Assembly (NCBI GenBank): GCA_007129055.1
Contig: SKWE01000213.1
Span: 1-9,227 of the forward strand
Length of the DNA stretch: 9,227 bases
Direction: 5' to 3'
Source: Syntrophomonadaceae bacterium
GTDB lineage: Bacteria > Bacillota > Dethiobacteria > DTU022
This document shows positions 5,623 to 9,227 of the stretch, one piece after another; position 1 is the first letter of the stretch, and every line of letters starts with the position of its first letter. The notes beneath the pieces were generated by a model. It saw only the letters and a list, made by a program, of their open reading frames with translations. It ran no database searches and had not been told where the DNA came from. Made by a program: the position numbers and the translations under genes.

Positions 5623-7352
5623 CAATCCTCTTCAATTATTTTTCCTCCAAAAAGTTCAATCGCATCTTCAGCACTGGCAGTGCTCTTCTTATTTTCCCCA
5701 GGTTTTTCTTCTATCCCCTTTTCTTCCCCTGTTTTACTACCCGCAGCCATCTCTTTTACGGGCATTGAACTACCGGCCTCCCGGATTGAAGTATCGCCTG
5801 TTTCTGCTTTAATATTAATTGACTGGCCGCAAAAATCGGTAAGCACACTTTCAACCAGTTTACGGTGATGGTCCTCCATAATCCGGAGTTTGTGAATTTC
5901 ATATTCCTGAGCATAATTTAAGCGAACAAGGTTCCCTTTAACTTCGGCAATCAAGGCTGGCTCCAACCAGGCAGCGGTTGTTTTCTGTCGTTTTTTAATT
6001 TCATCTATGATAGCAGGCCAGGATTCAACTACCTGCTCTGAGCATTTCTCCGGACTCCCATTTTGCTTCTCGCCGGTTTCAACAGGTATCTCTTGCGACG
6101 ATAATTCCCTGGCCTGATCATCATCTCTTGAATCATTTCTGCCAGGCTCATCTATCCCCGCAGCATCCTTATCAGTTTGATCAACAACCGGTAATTGCTC
6201 ACTTCCTGAAACTTCTGGTACTTCCTCTTCAGAACGAATAGTTTTCCAGATGGAAACAGGCTTCAAACGTCCATGCAGCACCCTTAACAGCCTGATGAAT
6301 GCAACCTCAAGTATGTAGCGGGGAAAATGGGCGTTGCGCAGATCACTGTTTACTTCGTGCAGCAGTTCAACTGCATCAAGCAATAAATGTTGTTCTATAT
6401 TACCGCGGTGCTCTTCAATAACTTCTTCAAAACCATGCAGATCTTCAGAGTCACCATCCTGTGCTGAATTCAGCAGCAGGCGGGTAAAAACAAATGTGAA
6501 GTCCCGCATAAACAGGTTTAAGTCCCGACCGCTGAAAATGATTTGCTCCACAACAGACAATCCTGATTTGAGGTCGTTTTCCAGGGCTGCTTTTAATAGT
6601 TTTTCAATAACATCCACCCTTGTAGCCCCGGTAACAACCCGGACCTGTTCTGCGGTAATCTTTTCCTGGCCGTAAGCTGAACACTGTTCAAGGATTCCAA
6701 GGGCATCCCTTAATGAACCGTCGGCAAGGCGGGCAATCATGTCCAGGGCTTCTTTTTCTGCCTCCCAGCCTTCCTCTTTTAAAATAAAGTCCAGGCGCTG
6801 CCTGATCAACTTCACTGTTAGCAGGTGAAAATCAAAACGCTGGCAGCGTGATACTATGGTTGAAGGCAGGCGAGAGGGATCAGTTGTTGCCAGGATGAAA
6901 ACAACGTTCTGTGGGGGCTCTTCTAAGGTTTTCAGGAAAGCGTTACAGGCTTCCGGCGTTAGCATATGCGCCTCATCGATAATATATACTTTAAAACGCC
7001 CTTCTCCGCTGGCAAACCGGCTGCGTTCCCGCAGTTCGCGGATTTCATCAATACCCCGGTTTGAAGCAGCGTCCATTTCAATTACATCAAGGGAAGCCCC
7101 GGCAGCAATATTTTTACATGAGCTACACTTGCCGCAAGGTTCGGAAACGGGGTATTTCTCGCAGTTCATTGCCCGGGCCAGTATTTTTGCCGCCGTTGTT
7201 TTCCCTGTTCCCCGGGGCCCGCACAAAAGGTATGCATGGGCAAGCCTTTCTGCAACAAGGGCATTACTCAAGGTGCGGGTAATATGCTCCTGGCCCATCA
7301 TCTCTTTGAAAGTTAGCGGGCGCCAACGCCTGTATAGACTGAAGTAAGGCAA
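5622..7352 (-). CDS. dnaX: DNA polymerase III subunit tau (clamp-loader ATPase)
   Basis: Tau is the ATPase of the clamp loader and links it to the polymerase. The protein has 576 residues. Seen: the N-terminal YRRWRPLTFKEMMGQEHI signature, Walker A GPRGTGKT (45-52), zinc cysteines 64, 73, 76 and 79, Walker B DEAH (126-129), sensor I ATTDP (155-159) and SRC (168-170). A collar region runs to about 365, followed by a polar, acidic, low-complexity linker (about 373-440). A C-terminal domain follows (about 443-520), then a second polar stretch and an AIELFGGKIIEED tail resembling other Clostridia. The start is TTG at 7352, with GGAGG 12 nt upstream. I found no A-AAA-AAG slippery site, so a programmed gamma form is not supported. 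It lies 21 nt after the ACT gene. Confidence 0.97.
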   Translation of the reverse strand: MPYFSLYRRWRPLTFKEMMGQEHITRTLSNALVAERLAHAYLLCGPRGTGKTTAAKILARAMNCEKYPVSEPCGKCSSCKNIAAGASLDVIEMDAASNRGIDEIRELRERSRFASGEGRFKVYIIDEAHMLTPEACNAFLKTLEEPPQNVVFILATTDPSRLPSTIVSRCQRFDFHLLTVKLIRQRLDFILKEEGWEAEKEALDMIARLADGSLRDALGILEQCSAYGQEKITAEQVRVVTGATRVDVIEKLLKAALENDLKSGLSVVEQIIFSGRDLNLFMRDFTFVFTRLLLNSAQDGDSEDLHGFEEVIEEHRGNIEQHLLLDAVELLHEVNSDLRNAHFPRYILEVAFIRLLRVLHGRLKPVSIWKTIRSEEEVPEVSGSEQLPVVDQTDKDAAGIDEPGRNDSRDDDQARELSSQEIPVETGEKQNGSPEKCSEQVVESWPAIIDEIKKRQKTTAAWLEPALIAEVKGNLVRLNYAQEYEIHKLRIMEDHHRKLVESVLTDFCGQSINIKAETGDTSIREAGSSMPVKEMAAGSKTGEEKGIEEKPGENKKSTASAEDAIELFGGKIIEED

Positions 7353-7373
7353 GTTAGCAATACACCTCCGGTA

Positions 7374-7757
7374 TTAACAGATCACAGTGGCAACTTCCTT
7401 TAAAGCGGCAATAGATTGATCAAGGACCTCTTCTTTAACCAGGATATAGTCGGTATCATAGGTCGAAATTGCAAATATACTGATCCCATCGTCAGCCAGG
7501 GGATTAAGAAGTGAAGACAGGATCCCGGTTAGTCCAAAAGCGAGGGGGCCCTTTACTTTTAAAGCACAAAACCCTTTTTCAGAAATACAATCAACTGGTA
7601 TTAAATCTTCCCGGCAAACAAGAGAAGTTTCGTCTTCAGTTCCGGTAATTGAAAAAAAATCGCTGCCATTCTGCAGCCAGTCCGGAATGGAAGCGCCACT
7701 TTCAAAGCGGCATATTCCCAGTCTATAGGGCAATAAAAAAAGGGTTAGCTTTTCCAT
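7374..7757 (-). CDS. ACT domain-containing protein (putative small-ligand sensor)
   Basis: A 127-residue protein matching a small family of stand-alone ACT proteins, with N-terminal KLTLFLLPYRLGICRF, then KGPLAFGLTGILSSLL (69-84) and GISIFAISTYDTDYILVKEE (91-110). ACT domains usually bind amino acids; the ligand here is unknown. The open frame begins at an ATG at 7793, but the 12 extra codons lie inside the 3' arm of the SRP RNA and do not resemble the family. The ATG at 7757 gives the expected N-terminus and starts about 9 nt after the predicted SRP RNA end. No ribosome site is seen at normal distance from 7757; an AGGTG lies 16 nt upstream within the SRP RNA. The next gene is dnaX, 21 nt on. 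Confidence 0.88.
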   Translation of the reverse strand: MEKLTLFLLPYRLGICRFESGASIPDWLQNGSDFFSITGTEDETSLVCREDLIPVDCISEKGFCALKVKGPLAFGLTGILSSLLNPLADDGISIFAISTYDTDYILVKEEVLDQSIAALKEVATVIC

Positions 7758-7766
7758 AAAATTAAA

Positions 7767-8036
7767 GGCCGTGCACCTGCCTTTGACCGTCATTCCCGGG
7801 CGCTAACCGGGCAGTTAGCTCTGACCCGGCACTCCCGTGGCACCCGCAAGAACTCACTTACCGCTGCTTCCTTCCGGACCTGACGGGGTTCACGAGCTTG
7901 CGCCGCACGGGACCGGGTCTTCAACACCACTTACCAGGCGCTGACCCCAAAAATGCGCGGCCGGGGGCAGGAATTAAACCCCGCTATAGCGGATTGCGGG
8001 TTCAGGGCACCGCTACCTCCCCGTCTAGCACGGCCA
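7767..8036 (-). ncRNA. ffs: Signal recognition particle RNA, long Bacillus/Clostridia type with Alu domain
   Basis: The RNA pairs with Ffh to target ribosomes making membrane and exported proteins. The minus strand carries the 5' Alu part (GCCGTGCTAGACGGGGAGG, then GTAGCGGTGCCCTG and CAATCCGCTATAGCGGGG), close to B. subtilis scRNA. It also carries the conserved domain IV (GTCAGGTCCGGAAGGAAGC, about 7884-7866) with its GGAA tetraloop and Ffh-binding internal loop. The 3' GAGCTAACTGC segment follows. The ends are set by the closing helix GGCCGTGC (8035-8028) with GCACGGCC (7774-7767), good to a few bases. The length of about 270 nt matches B. subtilis (271). No promoter or terminator of its own is visible; tRNA-Ser ends 11 nt upstream. 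Confidence 0.95.
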
Positions 8037-8047
8037 AACCAAAAAAA

Positions 8048-8143
8048 TGGCGGAGAGAGAGGGATTCGAACCCTCGAGACAGGGTTATGCCCCATCTACT
8101 CGCTTTCCAGGCGAGCGCCTTCGACCAACTCAGCCATCTCTCC
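8048..8143 (-). tRNA. tRNA-Ser (anticodon GGA)
   Basis: Minus-strand cloverleaf of 96 nt including an encoded CCA. The acceptor GGAGAGA pairs with TCTCTCC, followed by discriminator G and CCA (8050-8048). The anticodon stem CTCGC/GCGAG holds loop CTGGAAA with anticodon GGA at 8108-8106, reading UCC and UCU. A long class II variable arm with a GGGG/CCCT stem fits serine. The T arm is GAGGG-TTCGAAT-CCCTC. A run of seven T follows the CCA directly, and the SRP RNA begins a few bases later. Confidence 0.97.
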
Positions 8144-8172
8144 ACGTCCAGACTCAGTTCTTTCCACGGCAT

Positions 8173-8201
8173 ATTATACAATGAATACTGCCTATTTTCA
8201 A
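8173..8201 (-). promoter_or_regulatory. Strong sigma-A type promoter for tRNA-Ser and probably the SRP RNA
   Basis: Minus strand: -35 TTGAAA (8201-8196, five of six consensus bases), a 17-nt spacer, and -10 TATAAT (8178-8173, perfect). The predicted start near 8166 gives a leader of about 22 nt before the tRNA. No other promoter was found before the SRP RNA, ACT gene or dnaX, so it may drive them all by read-through. Confidence 0.88.
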
Positions 8202-8222
8202 CTGCAGTTATCAGGGGAAGGA

Positions 8223-9227
8223 TTAGCGGTTATTTAGAACCGCTTTGATCAGAAATATTACAGTCAGAAGTATTAGGGCTGTAATTATGCTAAGCAGTAA
8301 TATAGCGCTGTAGTTTATATCCCGGTAAATATCAGCTGCATAGTGAAGGGCATACTCTTCGTCCGTTTCTGCGTGATCGTGACCATCTAACCTTGCATCC
8401 AAGGCTTCAGACGAGGAAAGGGCCCGGGATGGCTCCTCATTTTCGCTGGTAGAGGTTGAAACAGCTGCATTTTCGTCCTGGTCAGCTACAACAACTCTGC
8501 CAGGAGTATTATCAAAAGATGACCCTTGAGCAGGATTGCTGCTGCCGGAATCGGTCGAGTTTAATATTGGAGACTCCATTGTATTGGATTCTAATTCCCG
8601 GTTGGGGAAAAACCAGAAATCCCAGTCGTCAGAAAATGAAGCTGAGCCCGGCCAGTCTAAAAATGCTCCCGGTTTAATATTTACAGTGCTAAGAATTTCT
8701 TCTACTTTACCTGTTCCGCTGACATTCATATTTTCCCTGATATAACTGCCAGAATATGGGCTGCTTACGCTTATATAGCGAAAGACTTCGCCCCTGGAAG
8801 CATCAGCAATCTGTTCTATATCAATATAGCTACCGGGGTAATCTCTTCCTCTTTCTATTTTATAGCCATCTCCATCCCGCACAAAACCAAAACCGTAAGA
8901 TGGGCCACCGTAACCGCTTCCGGCAGGCCAGAGGTTATTGTTTGCATCAAAAATATAGTCGGTGCTGCCATAAGAGCTGTCAATAGTTTTAATTAAGACC
9001 CCTTTTTCACCGGGTTCCACGGATACCCCGGCATACCAGACCTGCTCTGTTTGTGGTGCCAGTTCTGTCTTGTAGTAAGCTATTTCTGCTTCAGCAGCAA
9101 TGTCTTTTAACCCAGATTCACTTAAGCCCGACAAATTAATGTTTTTCAATTCACCCTGATCCTCGAGCATGGATGTCAGAGAGCTGTATATCTCACTTTT
9201 ACCGGGGTTTCTTTCCCGATGATAATA
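8223..9227 (-). CDS. Unrecognised protein with C-terminal membrane anchor, 5' end outside the window
   Basis: I do not recognise this protein. The frame stays open to the window edge, giving 334 visible residues. The first in-window ATG (9170) has no ribosome site and the 19 codons before it contain no stop or common start, so the true start is probably beyond the window. Visible layout: a polar region rich in Tyr, Gly, Ser and Asp (about 1-200) with aromatic Gly-rich patches (GSGYGGPSYGFGF; DWDFWFFPN), then a Ser/Asn/Glu low-complexity linker (about 215-280). An acidic His/Asp patch (DGHDHAETDEE) follows, then one hydrophobic helix (about 306-328) and a short tail ending KAVLNNR. The positive tail suggests C-terminus inside and the large domain outside, which would need an N-terminal signal not seen here. 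It lies just upstream of tRNA-Ser. Confidence 0.75.
   Translation of the reverse strand, partial: YYHRERNPGKSEIYSSLTSMLEDQGELKNINLSGLSESGLKDIAAEAEIAYYKTELAPQTEQVWYAGVSVEPGEKGVLIKTIDSSYGSTDYIFDANNNLWPAGSGYGGPSYGFGFVRDGDGYKIERGRDYPGSYIDIEQIADASRGEVFRYISVSSPYSGSYIRENMNVSGTGKVEEILSTVNIKPGAFLDWPGSASFSDDWDFWFFPNRELESNTMESPILNSTDSGSSNPAQGSSFDNTPGRVVVADQDENAAVSTSTSENEEPSRALSSSEALDARLDGHDHAETDEEYALHYAADIYRDINYSAILLLSIITALILLTVIFLIKAVLNNR
8225..8244 (-). repeat. Short perfect inverted repeat at the end of the membrane-protein gene
   Basis: AGCGGTT and AACCGCT form a perfect 7-bp stem with a 6-nt loop (CTAAAT), covering the last codons and the first base of the stop. It could act as a weak transcript end or stability hairpin. 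No T-run follows on the minus strand (AATCC instead), so I do not call it a terminator. Confidence 0.4.

Noticed and set aside
5608..5625. TTG at 5625 as the start of EbfC
   Set aside because: The six extra codons consist largely of the AAAGGAGG ribosome site for the ATG at 5607, and the family begins near that ATG.
5329..5868. Long plus-strand open frames opposite ebfC and dnaX (also 6334-6675 and 6856-7347)
   Set aside because: They are antisense shadows of well-supported genes, with low-complexity Ser/Phe/Leu-rich translations and no ribosome sites.
5991..5999. A run of six A within dnaX as a possible programmed frameshift site giving gamma
   Set aside because: The codons read ATT AAA AAA CGA, so the frame does not fit the A-AAA-AAG or other X-XXY-YYZ heptamers. 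No AAAAAAG was found in the gene, and the site lies near residue 453, past the usual gamma end.
8225..8244. Hairpin at the end of the membrane-protein gene as an intrinsic terminator
   Set aside because: The 7-bp stem is perfect, but it is not followed by a T-run on either strand, so it is listed only as an inverted repeat.
7898..8248. Two plus-strand open frames across the SRP RNA and tRNA region
   Set aside because: They read antisense through a structured SRP RNA and tRNA-Ser; their length comes from the GC-rich RNA genes. No ribosome site or protein family supports them.
9168..9170. ATG at 9170 as the start of the membrane-anchored protein
   Set aside because: There is no ribosome site before it and the frame stays open to the window edge, so it is treated as an internal Met of a gene cut by the window.
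1..9227. Mobile elements, CRISPR arrays, toxin-antitoxin or defence genes
   Set aside because: I saw no transposase or integrase motifs, terminal repeats, spaced direct repeats or recognisable defence proteins on either strand; the window is mainly housekeeping genes.

Overview
The window looks like a chromosomal housekeeping locus of a low-to-medium-GC Gram-positive bacterium (Bacillota), most likely an anaerobic member of the Clostridia. Four things point there: strong GGAGG-type ribosome binding sites, heavy use of TTG starts, a long Alu-containing SRP RNA of the Bacillus/Clostridia type, and a gene order related to the Bacillus subtilis tRNA-Ser / scr / dnaX / yaaK / recR ... tmk / holB region. 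A DUF3786 gene, a family I associate with anaerobes, fits this. I cannot name the species.

Most genes lie on the minus strand, so transcription mainly runs from high to low coordinates. From the right edge there is an unrecognised protein with a single C-terminal membrane anchor (8223-9227, 5' end outside the window). Next come a near-consensus promoter (8173-8201), tRNA-Ser(GGA) (8048-8143) and, 11 nt later, the SRP RNA (about 7767-8036). The next coding start, that of an ACT-domain protein (7374-7757), lies only about 9 nt beyond the SRP RNA. dnaX (5622-7352), ebfC/yaaK (5287-5607) and recR (4660-5259) follow with short gaps.

The recR stop overlaps the end of a plus-strand pair, an alpha/beta hydrolase (3237-3995) and a DUF3786 protein (4047-4667). 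This pair interrupts the otherwise minus-strand block. Divergent from it is guaB (1592-3046), with its own consensus promoter (3091-3119) and a textbook intrinsic terminator (1537-1571). tmk (859-1479) and holB (1-856, 3' end outside the window) follow, separated by only 2 nt.

Functionally, dnaX (tau) and holB (delta-prime) are clamp-loader subunits of DNA polymerase III. recR and ebfC are recombination and nucleoid partners. tmk and guaB supply dTTP and guanine nucleotide precursors. The tRNA and SRP RNA serve translation and protein export.

No mobile element, CRISPR array or clear novel defence system is visible. The most interesting features are the tightly packed tRNA-Ser / SRP RNA / mRNA unit, in which a naive gene call would start the ACT protein inside the SRP RNA, the uncharacterised tail-anchored protein, and the inverted hydrolase/DUF3786 insert. 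Three starts should be shortened from the longest open frame (guaB to 3046, ebfC to 5607, ACT to 7757), and five genes begin with TTG.
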